A stretch of DNA of 64,000 bases from positions 241,877 to 305,876 of the forward strand of contig LMAD01000001.1 of assembly GCA_001443545.1 (NCBI GenBank). Reading direction: 5' to 3'. Shown here piece by piece: positions 9,214-17,634 of this stretch (position 1 is its first letter; every line of letters starts with the position of its first letter). The position numbers and the translations under genes are program-made. The stretch is from Acidimicrobiaceae bacterium RAAP-2 (GTDB lineage: Bacteria; Actinomycetota; Acidimicrobiia; Acidimicrobiales; RAAP-2). Under the pieces are notes generated by a model that was not told the DNA's origin, did no database searches, and saw only the letters and a program-made list of their open reading frames with translations.

Positions 9214-10121
9214 ACCAACCCATCGGCGTGCTCATCATGGCCTACGGCACCCCATCGACCCGCGAGGGCATCGAGCCCTACTACACCCGGATCCGCCACG
9301 GCCACGCGCCGACCCCCGAGCTGCTGGCCGACCTGACCCGGCGCTACGACGCGATCGGCGGCACGTCACCCCTGGCCGCGCGCACGGCCGACCAGGTCAG
9401 CGCCATCGCGGCGCGGCTCGAACAGCGCCACCCCGGCCGCTTCGACGTGCGCTTCGGCTCCAAGTACGAGCCGCCGATGCTCGAGTCGGTCGCCGAGTCG
9501 CTGCGCGCCGACGGGCGCGAGACCGTCATCGGGCTCGCCCTCGCCCCCCATTCGTCCTCGATGTCGACCGACCAGTACATGAGTCGAGCGCGCGAAGCCC
9601 TCGGCGAGCAGGTCGACTTCCGCCCAATCGGCGCGTGGTGGGACGCCCCCGGCTTTCTCGAGTTGATCGCCCGACGGGTCCTCGACGCCCTGGCCCAGGT
9701 ACCCGAAGTGCGTCGCGCGACCACCGAAGTGCTCTTCTCGGCCCACTCCCTGCCCGAGCGCATCCTCGCCGCTGGCGACACCTACCCCGACCAGCTGCGC
9801 GAGAGCGCGCAGCGGGCCGCCGCCCTGGCCGGCCTGCGCGCCTACGACATCGCGTGGCAGTCGGCCGGACGCACCGCCGACCCCTGGATCGGCCCGGACA
9901 TCCTGACCGTGCTACGCGCCAAGCGCGCCGCCGGGTTGACCGATGTCGTGTCCTGTCCGATCGGGTTCGTCGCCGACCACCTCGAGGTGCTGTTCGACAT
10001 CGACGTCGAAGCCCAGGCCGTGGCCCACGAGGTCGGCCTCAACCTCGTGCGTACGGCCTCGCTCAACGACGACGACGACTTCATCGACGTCCTGTGCGAC
10101 GTCATCGTCGCGCGATCGTGA
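9210..10121 (+). CDS. hemH: Ferrochelatase (probably coproporphyrin-type)
   Basis: A 303-residue chelatase that inserts ferrous iron into a porphyrin. ALAPHSSSMS (near 105) and the metal-binding FSAHSLPER (near 175) fit the family, as does the C-terminal CPIGFVADHLEVLFD segment. In Actinobacteria the orthologue generally acts on coproporphyrin III (CpfC) and a separate decarboxylase, ChdC/HemQ, finishes haem; no such gene is visible here. ATG at 9210 overlaps the hemE stop, and the end overlaps hemY (GTGA). Confidence 0.94.
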   Translation: MNQPIGVLIMAYGTPSTREGIEPYYTRIRHGHAPTPELLADLTRRYDAIGGTSPLAARTADQVSAIAARLEQRHPGRFDVRFGSKYEPPMLESVAESLRADGRETVIGLALAPHSSSMSTDQYMSRAREALGEQVDFRPIGAWWDAPGFLELIARRVLDALAQVPEVRRATTEVLFSAHSLPERILAAGDTYPDQLRESAQRAAALAGLRAYDIAWQSAGRTADPWIGPDILTVLRAKRAAGLTDVVSCPIGFVADHLEVLFDIDVEAQAVAHEVGLNLVRTASLNDDDDFIDVLCDVIVARS

Positions 10122-11560
10122 ACCGCCCGTCCGTCGTCGTCATCGGCGGCGGCGTCAGCGGCCTGGCCGCCGCCTGGGACCTGAGCGGGGGCGAGTCGGG
10201 CCCGAACGAGACCACGCCGCGCGTCGAACTCATCGAATCGCGCGAGCGAGTCGGCGGTTCGCTCGCGACGACCACCTTCGCCGAGCGGACGGTCGACCTC
10301 GGCCCCGACGGCTTCCTCGCGCGTCGCCCCGAGGCCACGACCCTGGTGCGCGAGCTCGGCTGGGCCGACCGACTCGAGCCAATCGCCGCGAGCGGGGCGT
10401 CGCTCTGGCTGCGTGGAGCGCTCTTCGAGATCCCGAGCGGCCTCGCCCTCGGGGTGCCCACCACGTACGCCGCCGTGGCCGCACTGGGCGGACTCAGCTG
10501 GCGCGCGCGACTGGCCGCGCGCCGCGACCTGCTCTGGCCGCGGCACCTCAGTGTCGGCGACGACGCGACGATCGGCGACATCGTGCGCACGAAGCTCGGT
10601 TCTGAACTGGCCTACCGATTCGTCGAGCCGATGGTCGGCGGCATCCAGGCCGGCCGAATCGACGACCTCTCGGCGAAGTCCGTCTTCGCACCCCTGCTCG
10701 AGGCCGCGCGTCGCGGTGGCTCGCTGATGAAGGCCATGCGCCCGAGCGCCCCGACCGGTGCGCCGCCCGCGTCTTCGAGCGCGAACCCGCCCCTCTTCTA
10801 CTCCCTGGCCGAGGGGATGGGTTCGCTGCCGATCGAACTGGCTCGACGCCTCGAGGAGCGCGGCGTCGTCATCCGGCGCTCGACCACGGTCACCGCGCTG
10901 CGCCGGGTCGACGGCCCCTACGCCTGGGAGGTCGAGACCGACGCCACGACCACCCCGGCTCACGGCATCGTCGTGGCCACGCCGGCCCCGGCCACCGCGC
11001 ACCTGGTCGGCGCCTTCGACCCCGACCTGGCGGCCCTCGGCGCGATACCGAGCGCCGGGGCCGCGATGGTCACCTTCCGCTTCGCGCGCGCTGCGGTGGT
11101 GCTGCCCGAACACGGCACCGGGGTCCTCGTCCCGCTCGCCACGCCGTGGCGCGAGGGCGGGTCGATGCTCGTCACCGCGCTCACCTTCCTGGACCGCAAG
11201 TGGGCCCACCTGCGCCGCGACGACGACGTGATCCTGCGCGCGCACGTGGGACGGATCGACGACCTGCGCTGGGACGGGCTCGGCGACGAGGAACTCGTCG
11301 CGCGCGTCACCGACGAGGTGCGACTGATCCTCGCGGGCACGGCCGCGCCGATCGAGACCCTGGTCCAGCGCTGGCCCCACGGCCTGCCGCAGTACTACGT
11401 GGGCCACGACCGGCTGGTCGACGCGGCCAAGGCCGCGGCGTCGCGCCTGGGGATCGACCTCGCGGGCAGCACCTACGACGGCGTCGGCATTCCGGCCAGC
11501 ATCGGCTCGGGCCGACGCGCGGCCGCTGCGACACTCGCGCGGCTCGGCGCACGACGCTAG
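10118..11560 (+). CDS. hemY: Coproporphyrinogen/protoporphyrinogen oxidase, HemY type
   Basis: A 480-residue FAD amine-oxidase-fold enzyme that oxidises the porphyrinogen to the porphyrin. The dinucleotide motif VVIGGGVSGLAAAWDL lies at residues 5-20, DLGPDGFLARRPE near 60, and a C-terminal FAD segment YDGVGIPASIGSGRRAA near 455. In Actinobacteria this oxygen-dependent enzyme usually works on coproporphyrinogen III (CgoX). GTG at 10118 overlaps the hemH stop. The reaction order hemE, hemY, hemH is not the gene order, but all three are coupled. Confidence 0.94.
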   Translation: MNRPSVVVIGGGVSGLAAAWDLSGGESGPNETTPRVELIESRERVGGSLATTTFAERTVDLGPDGFLARRPEATTLVRELGWADRLEPIAASGASLWLRGALFEIPSGLALGVPTTYAAVAALGGLSWRARLAARRDLLWPRHLSVGDDATIGDIVRTKLGSELAYRFVEPMVGGIQAGRIDDLSAKSVFAPLLEAARRGGSLMKAMRPSAPTGAPPASSSANPPLFYSLAEGMGSLPIELARRLEERGVVIRRSTTVTALRRVDGPYAWEVETDATTTPAHGIVVATPAPATAHLVGAFDPDLAALGAIPSAGAAMVTFRFARAAVVLPEHGTGVLVPLATPWREGGSMLVTALTFLDRKWAHLRRDDDVILRAHVGRIDDLRWDGLGDEELVARVTDEVRLILAGTAAPIETLVQRWPHGLPQYYVGHDRLVDAAKAAASRLGIDLAGSTYDGVGIPASIGSGRRAAAATLARLGARR

Positions 11561-11572
11561 GGCGACTCGGGC

Positions 11573-12052
11573 CTAGCGGTAGTAGCCCGAGTGGATGTAG
11601 ATGCACGGCACGCCTTCGCTCACGTACATCGCGTGGTTCTTCGGGTCGTCGTCTAGGGCCAGGCGGATGTCGAAGCCGGCGTCACGCAGGTCGGCCAGCG
11701 CCGCGCGCTTGAACTCGTCGACCCCGGTGTAGTCGCCGTACTCGCGCATGATGAGCAGGTCCCAGCGGATCGAGAACCGCTCCAACCACCCGAGGGTGTG
11801 CGGCTGGACCCGTCGGGGCCGGCCGGTGAGCAGCACGATCGTCAACCCCTCGTCGAGCAGCTCGAGGAGTCGTTCGATCTCCTCGACCACCGGGTCGTCC
11901 CCGCAGGCCTCGAAAAACCGGCGCCAGTCGCCCCATTCGAGGTAGTGCTGGCGTCCGGCCGCGTCGGCCAGGACCCCGTCGATGTCGAAGATGACGGCCG
12001 GCCCCGTCGAGGGCTCGGCCCGCCAGTGCCAGTTCTCCCGTGTCGTGGCCAT
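11573..12052 (-). CDS. HAD-superfamily phosphatase (polynucleotide-kinase 3'-phosphatase-like)
   Basis: A 159-residue single-domain HAD protein. Motif I is FDIDGVLAD (about 22-30), motif II TGRP (about 76-79) and the late acidic motif ALDDDPKN near 133. The arrangement resembles phosphatase domains attached to polynucleotide kinases, which remove terminal phosphates from nucleic acids or nucleotides; the actual substrate is not shown. GGAAGGAA five bases ahead of ATG 12052 decides the start over the longer reading frame. It is divergent from the large fusion protein, with 46 bases between starts. Confidence 0.75.
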   Translation of the reverse strand: MATTRENWHWRAEPSTGPAVIFDIDGVLADAAGRQHYLEWGDWRRFFEACGDDPVVEEIERLLELLDEGLTIVLLTGRPRRVQPHTLGWLERFSIRWDLLIMREYGDYTGVDEFKRAALADLRDAGFDIRLALDDDPKNHAMYVSEGVPCIYIHSGYYR

Positions 12053-12098
12053 CAGCGTTCCTTCCGGTCGATCCCGTGAACTCTGCGAGACTGGAACG

Positions 12099-15000
12099 GT
12101 GGGAGCGACCGATCGATACACGCTACCAATCCCGTACGGCCAGCACGTCTACGTGGTCAGCGACCTCTCCCTGTCGCCGACGACGAACCCCGCCGCCCGG
12201 CCCGTGCGCGAACTGATCGCCCTGCTGGACGACATCGACGACTCGGCGGTGGTCGTGGTCGCGGGCAACCTCTTGTACCTCGAGCCCGACGAGGACGTGG
12301 CCGCGTTGCTCGCCGAGACCCTGCGCGCCCTGCCGACCTTCACCGCGGCGCTGCGGGCCTTCACCGAGAAGCCCGGCCACCGACTCTTCGTGCTGCCCGG
12401 CGCCGACGACGCGCGGCTCGCCGAGCCCGGCGCGGCGAACGGGCTCGAGGAGCTCGGCGTCGAGCTGGCCCGCGACGTCATGCTCCAGGTGGCCACGGCG
12501 AACGACGTGCGCGACCTCGCCGTCGCCGCCGGCCACCACGTCGTAGACGTCACGCGGGCCGACCGCGGCGACCGGGCCGACGCCGACCGACTCGAGGACC
12601 CCGACGCGCTCGCGCGCTTCGTCGCCTCGCGGACCCTCTACCGACGGCTCGGGGGCTGGGTCTGGATCCCCGTCGTGATCGTGGCCCTGATCGACCTGTG
12701 GAGCACCCTGACCTCGATCGCCAACCGCATCACCGACCGTCACCTCCACCTCGCGCTCGACCTGCGCATCCACACGCACCACCCGACCGGCTTCTGGGGC
12801 AACATCGTCACCACCGTGCTGGTGCTCGCGCTCGTCGAGGCGCTGGTCGGCGCGGCGGCCGCGCTCTTGGTGCGACGACGCTTCGACCACGACGCGCGCT
12901 CGACCTCGCCCCACCTCTTCGAGCCCTTGGCGCGCACCCACGTCGACGAGGTCGACGCGCTCGAGTTCGCCCGACGCGTCGGCGAACGAGGCGGCGCCGG
13001 GGCCGTGGTCGGCGGCGCCTCGCGGCCGGCCCTGGCCTTCCTCGACCGGGGCGTCTGCGCGACGCCCGGGCCGTCGCGCACGGTGATCGTCGAGCGCCAC
13101 GGGCTACTCGGCCTGCCGCCGGTCTTCACCTCGGTCGACCGCCTCGGCGTCGTCGAGGTCGAGGCGGCGAGCACCGTCCAGGTCCGGCTCTACGCCGGGC
13201 AGAGCCCGCGGCGACGGGGCACCCTGCTCGAGCGCGTCGCCGCCGGCTCACCCGTCCAACCCGAACTGTCCACCGACACGTCCCTCGCCGGGGCGTGGCC
13301 GACCGGGGACCCCTACCCCGCCAGCGTCGACCGGCTCGGCGCCCAACGCCGCCAGCGCGCGATCCGCCGACTGGTGAGCGGGCTCATCTTCCTCGACGGC
13401 CTGGTGAACGTCACGGTGACGTCGCTGCCGCCGTTGCGCAGCCGCCTGCACGCGGTCGAGGCCTACCTGCCCCTCGGCGCCGCGAAGTCGGCCGCGGCCC
13501 TGACGGCCCTGGCCGGGGTGATGATGATCATGGTGGCGCGGGGCCTTCGCCGCGGCCAGCGCCGGTCGTGGATCGTCGCGGTCGTGGTCGTCGCGGCCAC
13601 CTCGATCGGCCACCTCGTGCGCGCCGGCAGCCTGCTCACGCCGCTGCTCGCCGTCGCGATCCTCACCCTGCTGCTGGTGGAGCGACCCCACTTCCAAGCC
13701 ACCACCGACCGCACCACCGCGCGCGCGGCCCTGCCGCGCCTCGGCCTGATCGGCGTCGTCGTCGTCATCGCCGCCGCGCTGGGCATCGAGGCCTCGTCGG
13801 GCCGCCACCACCTCCCCGACTTCTGGACGGTGCTCCTCGCCAGCGTCGAGCGGCTCGTCGGGGTGACGACCATCGGCCTGCCCGACCGCGTCGGGGACTT
13901 CGTGAATCCGACCCTCACCACCGTCGGGGTCTCGCTGATCGTCTCGGCGCTCTACCTCGTCACCCGACCCGTCGTCGACCGTCGCCTCTCGAGCACCACC
14001 TCGAACGCCGAGCGTCGACTGGCCGAACTGCGCGCGCGCGAGATCGTGCGTCGACACGGGCGCGGGACCCTGGACTATTTCGCGCTGCGCGACGACAAGC
14101 AGTTCTTCTTCTTCCGCGACTCGCTCGTCGCCTACGCCGTCTACGGCGGCGTCTCGCTGGTCTCGCCCGACCCGATCGGGCCCGAGGCCGAACGGCCCGA
14201 GGCCTTCAGCGCCTTCCGGGCCTTCGCCGAGTCGCGCGGGTGGACGATCGCCGTGATGGGCGCGGGCGCCGACTGGCTCTCCATCTACCACGCCGCCGGC
14301 CTGCACTCGCTCTACATCGGCGACGAGGCGATCGTGGACTGCCAGACGTTCAGCCTCGAGGGCGGCAAGATGAAGGGGCTGCGCCAGGCCTGCACCCGGC
14401 TGGCCCGCAAGGGCTACACCGTCGAGTTCCTCGACCCGAGCGAGATCGACCCGGCCCGGGTCCCCGCGATCGTGGACCTGATCTCGATGCTGCGCCGCGG
14501 CGAAGGCGAGCGCGGCTTCTCGATGATGCTCGGGCGGCTCTTCAACCCCAAGGACAAGGGCCTGCTGCTGACCGTCGTGCACAGCCCCGACGGCCAGCCC
14601 GCCGCCGTGTGCCAGTTCGTCCCCTCCCCGGCGATCAACGGCTACTCGCTCGACCTGATGCGCCGCGACCCCGGCGAACACCCCAACGGCCTCATCGACT
14701 ACGCGCTGTGCTCGACGATCGAGCACCTGCGCTCGCGCGGCGCGCGCGGACTCAGCCTCAACTTCGCCGCCTTTCGCTCGGTGCTCGACGGCGAGCGCGG
14801 CGAGGGGACCTTCACGCGCGTCGAGCGCTGGGCCCTCAAGCGGCTCTCGGGCGTGCTGCCCATCGAGAGCCTCTGGCACTTCAACGCCAAGTACTACCCC
14901 GCCTGGCTGCCGCGCTACCTCGTCTACCCCGCCGCCGAGAGCTTCGTGCCCGTCGTCGCGGCGACCTTCCGGGCCGAGTCACTCACCGAGATCCCCGTGC

Positions 15001-15101
15001 TCGGGCGCCTGCTCACCCACGACCCGGCGAACCGACCCGGCACCGTCGTGCCCGACGAGGTCCTCGCCGCGGCCGAACAGGCGCGCCGACGCCAGCCCTG
15101 A
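12099..15101 (+). CDS. Degenerate phosphoesterase-like / membrane / DUF2156 (MprF-LysX C-terminal) fusion
   Basis: A 1000-residue protein (GTG start at 12099). Residues about 15-150 resemble a calcineurin-type phosphoesterase in spacing, but the usual ligands are altered: DLS at 22-24, GN at 56-57 and GADD at 101-104. A GHH remains at 145-147. Helices lie near 188-205 and 225-250, with a further multi-helix block at about 440-640. The last 350 residues match the DUF2156/phosphatidylglycerol lysyltransferase C-terminal domain (DYFALRDDKQFFFF, SLEGGKMKGLRQA, SLDLMRRD, FNAKYYPAWLPRY). Such domains transfer aminoacyl groups from tRNA to lipids. No lysyl-tRNA synthetase domain is fused. Role inferred: envelope lipid modification. 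Confidence 0.75.
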   Translation: MGATDRYTLPIPYGQHVYVVSDLSLSPTTNPAARPVRELIALLDDIDDSAVVVVAGNLLYLEPDEDVAALLAETLRALPTFTAALRAFTEKPGHRLFVLPGADDARLAEPGAANGLEELGVELARDVMLQVATANDVRDLAVAAGHHVVDVTRADRGDRADADRLEDPDALARFVASRTLYRRLGGWVWIPVVIVALIDLWSTLTSIANRITDRHLHLALDLRIHTHHPTGFWGNIVTTVLVLALVEALVGAAAALLVRRRFDHDARSTSPHLFEPLARTHVDEVDALEFARRVGERGGAGAVVGGASRPALAFLDRGVCATPGPSRTVIVERHGLLGLPPVFTSVDRLGVVEVEAASTVQVRLYAGQSPRRRGTLLERVAAGSPVQPELSTDTSLAGAWPTGDPYPASVDRLGAQRRQRAIRRLVSGLIFLDGLVNVTVTSLPPLRSRLHAVEAYLPLGAAKSAAALTALAGVMMIMVARGLRRGQRRSWIVAVVVVAATSIGHLVRAGSLLTPLLAVAILTLLLVERPHFQATTDRTTARAALPRLGLIGVVVVIAAALGIEASSGRHHLPDFWTVLLASVERLVGVTTIGLPDRVGDFVNPTLTTVGVSLIVSALYLVTRPVVDRRLSSTTSNAERRLAELRAREIVRRHGRGTLDYFALRDDKQFFFFRDSLVAYAVYGGVSLVSPDPIGPEAERPEAFSAFRAFAESRGWTIAVMGAGADWLSIYHAAGLHSLYIGDEAIVDCQTFSLEGGKMKGLRQACTRLARKGYTVEFLDPSEIDPARVPAIVDLISMLRRGEGERGFSMMLGRLFNPKDKGLLLTVVHSPDGQPAAVCQFVPSPAINGYSLDLMRRDPGEHPNGLIDYALCSTIEHLRSRGARGLSLNFAAFRSVLDGERGEGTFTRVERWALKRLSGVLPIESLWHFNAKYYPAWLPRYLVYPAAESFVPVVAATFRAESLTEIPVLGRLLTHDPANRPGTVVPDEVLAAAEQARRRQP

Positions 15102-15105
15102 CGCG

Positions 15106-16671
15106 TCACTCGAAGCGCAAGCCCCGTTCCCTGATCTGGGTCACGCAGGCGGCGACCACCGCGGCGTCGTAGCGCGTCCCGGCGCCGGACTCGAGCTCGG
15201 CCATGGCGACCTCCACCCCGAGGCTCTCGCGATAGGGCCGGTGCGACGACATGGCCTCGAGGACGTCGGCGACGGCCACGATGCGCGCTTCGAGGATGAT
15301 CGCCTCACCGGCCAGCCCCTCGGGGTACCCGCTGCCGTCGAGCCGCTCGTGGTGCTGGAGGGCGACCAGCGCGACGGGCCAGGGAAACGGCACGTCGACG
15401 AGCACGTCGTAGCCGGCCCGGGGGTGCAGCTGGATGAGGGACCGCTCCTCGACGCTCAGCCGACCGGGGCGCGTGAGGATCTCCGCGGGGATCGCGATCT
15501 TGCCGATGTCGTGCAGCCGCCCCGCCACGCGCAGCCCCTCGAGGCGACCGGGGTCCAGGCCCAGCTCCTCGCCGATGGCGGCCGCGATGTCGCCCACGCG
15601 TCGCTGATGGCCGGCGGTGTAGGGGTCGCGCATCTCGCTGAGCGAGGTGGCCACCTCGACGGTCGCGCGCAGCGAGGCCTCGACGGCCTCGACGTGCTCG
15701 GCGAGCACGGCCTCGGCCGTGCGCCTCGACCGCTCCACCTCGAAGTGGTCGAGGGCGAAGCCGAGGTCGCCGGCCATCTCGACCAGCAGGTCCTGCATCG
15801 CCTCGTCGAAGAAGCCCAGGGTGTCCGAGTACAGGGTCAGCGCCCCGACGGGGACCCCGTGGCGGCGGATCGGCATCGAGGTCGCCGAGCGCCAGCCCCG
15901 CTCGTCCATCGCCGCGGCCAACGGCCCCTCGTCGCCCGCCAAGCCGAGCTGGCGGATGACCGGGGCGTCGTGGGCGATCGCCGCCGTCGCCAGGTCGAGC
16001 GCCGCGAGGTCCTCGTCGGCCAGGGCGGCGCGCACCGCGAGGAAGCCCGCGCCGTCCTCGCCGGTCACCGCGACCGGCCCGACGTCGCCGTGCTCGTTGG
16101 CCATCGCCACCCAGGCCATCGTGGCCGAGCCGATCTCGACGGCGGCCACGCAGACCCGTTCGAATAGCTCGGCCTCGTCCCGGGAGTGCACGATCGCCTG
16201 GTTGCACTCGCTCAAGGTCTCGTAGAGCAGCAGGGTGCGCTCGAGGCGCTCTTCGGTCGTCTTGCGCTCGGTCACGTCGATGAGGACCCCGCGAACGATC
16301 ACCCCGCGGCCCTCGCCGTCGCGCCGGGTCACCCGGCCGCGCACCCAGAGCCATCGGATCGTCCCGTCGGGCCGCACCACGCGGAAGTCGTAGGCGTACT
16401 CGTCGGGACCGCCGGGCGCGACGGCGTTTTCGATGACCTCGCCGCTGCGCGCGGTGTCCTCGGGGTGGGTCGTGGCGAGGAAGGTCTCGATGCGCCAGAC
16501 CTCCTGCCAGGCCAGGCCGTAGAGCGCGTCGTGGTTCGCCGTGCGGCGCATCGCGTCGCGCGCGAAGTCGTACTCCCACACCGCGACCTGGGACATCTCG
16601 GCCACCAGGCCCAGCAGCTCGTCGTCGGCGCGCAGCTCGTCGGCGCGCGACCCGCGCGGCTCAGCGACCAC
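15106..16671 (-). CDS. PAS-GAF-HD-GYP protein, probable cyclic-di-GMP phosphodiesterase
   Basis: A 521-residue signalling protein. An N-terminal PAS domain (about 20-135) ends with the RRDGEGRGVIVRGVLIDVTERK turn, here only partly quoted. A GAF domain (about 150-310) and an HD-GYP domain (about 335-515) follow. Catalytic residues are intact: AGHQRRV, LHDIGKIAIP and HHERLDGSGYPEGL. HD-GYP enzymes hydrolyse cyclic di-GMP; PAS and GAF probably sense a ligand or redox state. It has no membrane segment and is likely cytosolic. The gene converges on the fusion gene with a four-base gap. A second protein of the same build lies at 61021-62562. Confidence 0.85.
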   Translation of the reverse strand: MVAEPRGSRADELRADDELLGLVAEMSQVAVWEYDFARDAMRRTANHDALYGLAWQEVWRIETFLATTHPEDTARSGEVIENAVAPGGPDEYAYDFRVVRPDGTIRWLWVRGRVTRRDGEGRGVIVRGVLIDVTERKTTEERLERTLLLYETLSECNQAIVHSRDEAELFERVCVAAVEIGSATMAWVAMANEHGDVGPVAVTGEDGAGFLAVRAALADEDLAALDLATAAIAHDAPVIRQLGLAGDEGPLAAAMDERGWRSATSMPIRRHGVPVGALTLYSDTLGFFDEAMQDLLVEMAGDLGFALDHFEVERSRRTAEAVLAEHVEAVEASLRATVEVATSLSEMRDPYTAGHQRRVGDIAAAIGEELGLDPGRLEGLRVAGRLHDIGKIAIPAEILTRPGRLSVEERSLIQLHPRAGYDVLVDVPFPWPVALVALQHHERLDGSGYPEGLAGEAIILEARIVAVADVLEAMSSHRPYRESLGVEVAMAELESGAGTRYDAAVVAACVTQIRERGLRFE

Positions 16672-16767
16672 GGACCACTCGCCTGCGCCAACTTCGCCGG
16701 GCCATCGGTCCTCCGTCTGCGTCCACCGCCACCCTCCGATACCGTCGGGCCCCGTCGCCGTAGGGCG

Positions 16768-16773
16768 ATGCTA
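16768..16773 (-). promoter_or_regulatory. Candidate -10 box in the gap before the PAS-GAF-HD-GYP gene
   Basis: TAGCAT on the minus strand lies about 97 bases before the GTG at 16671, within the 126-base gap that follows the ATP-grasp gene. It would leave a long untranslated leader. No other structure was recognised in the gap. Confidence 0.2.
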
Positions 16774-16797
16774 TCGGTTGGGGTCCCCCGGACACGC

Positions 16798-17634
16798 TCA
16801 GCCCGCCCGGCGCGCGATCCCCGACGCCAGGCGATCGGGCGCCGTGGGCTCGTAGGCGAGGAAGAGGTTCGGCTCGACCAGTTCGAGCTCCATCACCGCC
16901 CACCCGGCCGCGCTCGCCACGAGGTCGACGCGCGCGTAGAGCAGGTCGGCGAAGCGCGCCTCGGCGAGCAGGGCCGCCACCGCGGCCAGCGCCGCGGGGT
17001 CGGCCTTCGCCAGGCTCATCTGCTCGCGCCGGAACGCGGGCGTGCGCGTCGACTCCTCGACGTTGAGCATGGCGGCCTTGGTCATGGCGTGGCTCACCGC
17101 ACCGTCGATCACCACCACGGCGAGCTCGCCGCGCTCGTCGACGCTCGACACGTAGGGCTGGATCAGCGCGTCACGGCCCTGGGCGTGCAACGCCGCCACG
17201 TGGAGGCGCGCGGCCTCGAGCTCGTCGGGCCGGTAGCGCGCCGCGCCGCCCGACCCGGCGCCGACCGCGGGCTTGACGACGACGTCGCCACGCGTAAAGC
17301 GCGGCTCGTCGCCGACGTCACAGAAGTGCGTCTCGACGACCCGGTGGCCGTGGGCCGCGAGGTCGGCGAGGTAGTGCTTGTCCGAGGAGTACTCGACGAC
17401 CGGGTACGGGTTCTCGAGGTGGGCGATGGAACGGGCCCAGTGCAGGAAGTCGTCGCGTCGCGCCACGTAGTCCCACGTCGAGCGCACGACCACGAGGTCG
17501 AAGGTGTCCCACGAGACCGGCGCGTCCCAGGCCACCAGGTCGGCCTCGACCCCGTGGCGCGCGAGCGCGGCGAGCAGGACCGGGGCGTCGGGGTCCTCGA
17601 TGCCACTGGCCGTCGCGATCGCGACGCGGCTCAC
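16798..17634 (-). CDS. ATP-grasp ligase-like protein coupled to nuoN
   Basis: A 278-residue protein with an ATP-grasp layout: lid/ATP-binding VVVKPAVGAGSGG near 118-130 (Lys 121), a central LIQPYV segment near 158 and the Mg-binding ELELVEPNLF near 255. An RSTWDY motif near 51 occurs in several uncharacterised ATP-grasp proteins. Such enzymes join a carboxylate to an amine or thiol through an acyl phosphate. The GTG overlaps the nuoN stop (GTGA), so it is translated with complex I, though no link to its assembly is established. Substrate unknown. Confidence 0.75.
   Translation of the reverse strand: MSRVAIATASGIEDPDAPVLLAALARHGVEADLVAWDAPVSWDTFDLVVVRSTWDYVARRDDFLHWARSIAHLENPYPVVEYSSDKHYLADLAAHGHRVVETHFCDVGDEPRFTRGDVVVKPAVGAGSGGAARYRPDELEAARLHVAALHAQGRDALIQPYVSSVDERGELAVVVIDGAVSHAMTKAAMLNVEESTRTPAFRREQMSLAKADPAALAAVAALLAEARFADLLYARVDLVASAAGWAVMELELVEPNLFLAYEPTAPDRLASGIARRAG

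Noticed and set aside
12698..15172. An 824-codon frame shifted against the fusion gene
   Set aside because: It is Arg/Pro-rich and low in hydrophobics, while the other frame has domains and membrane helices.
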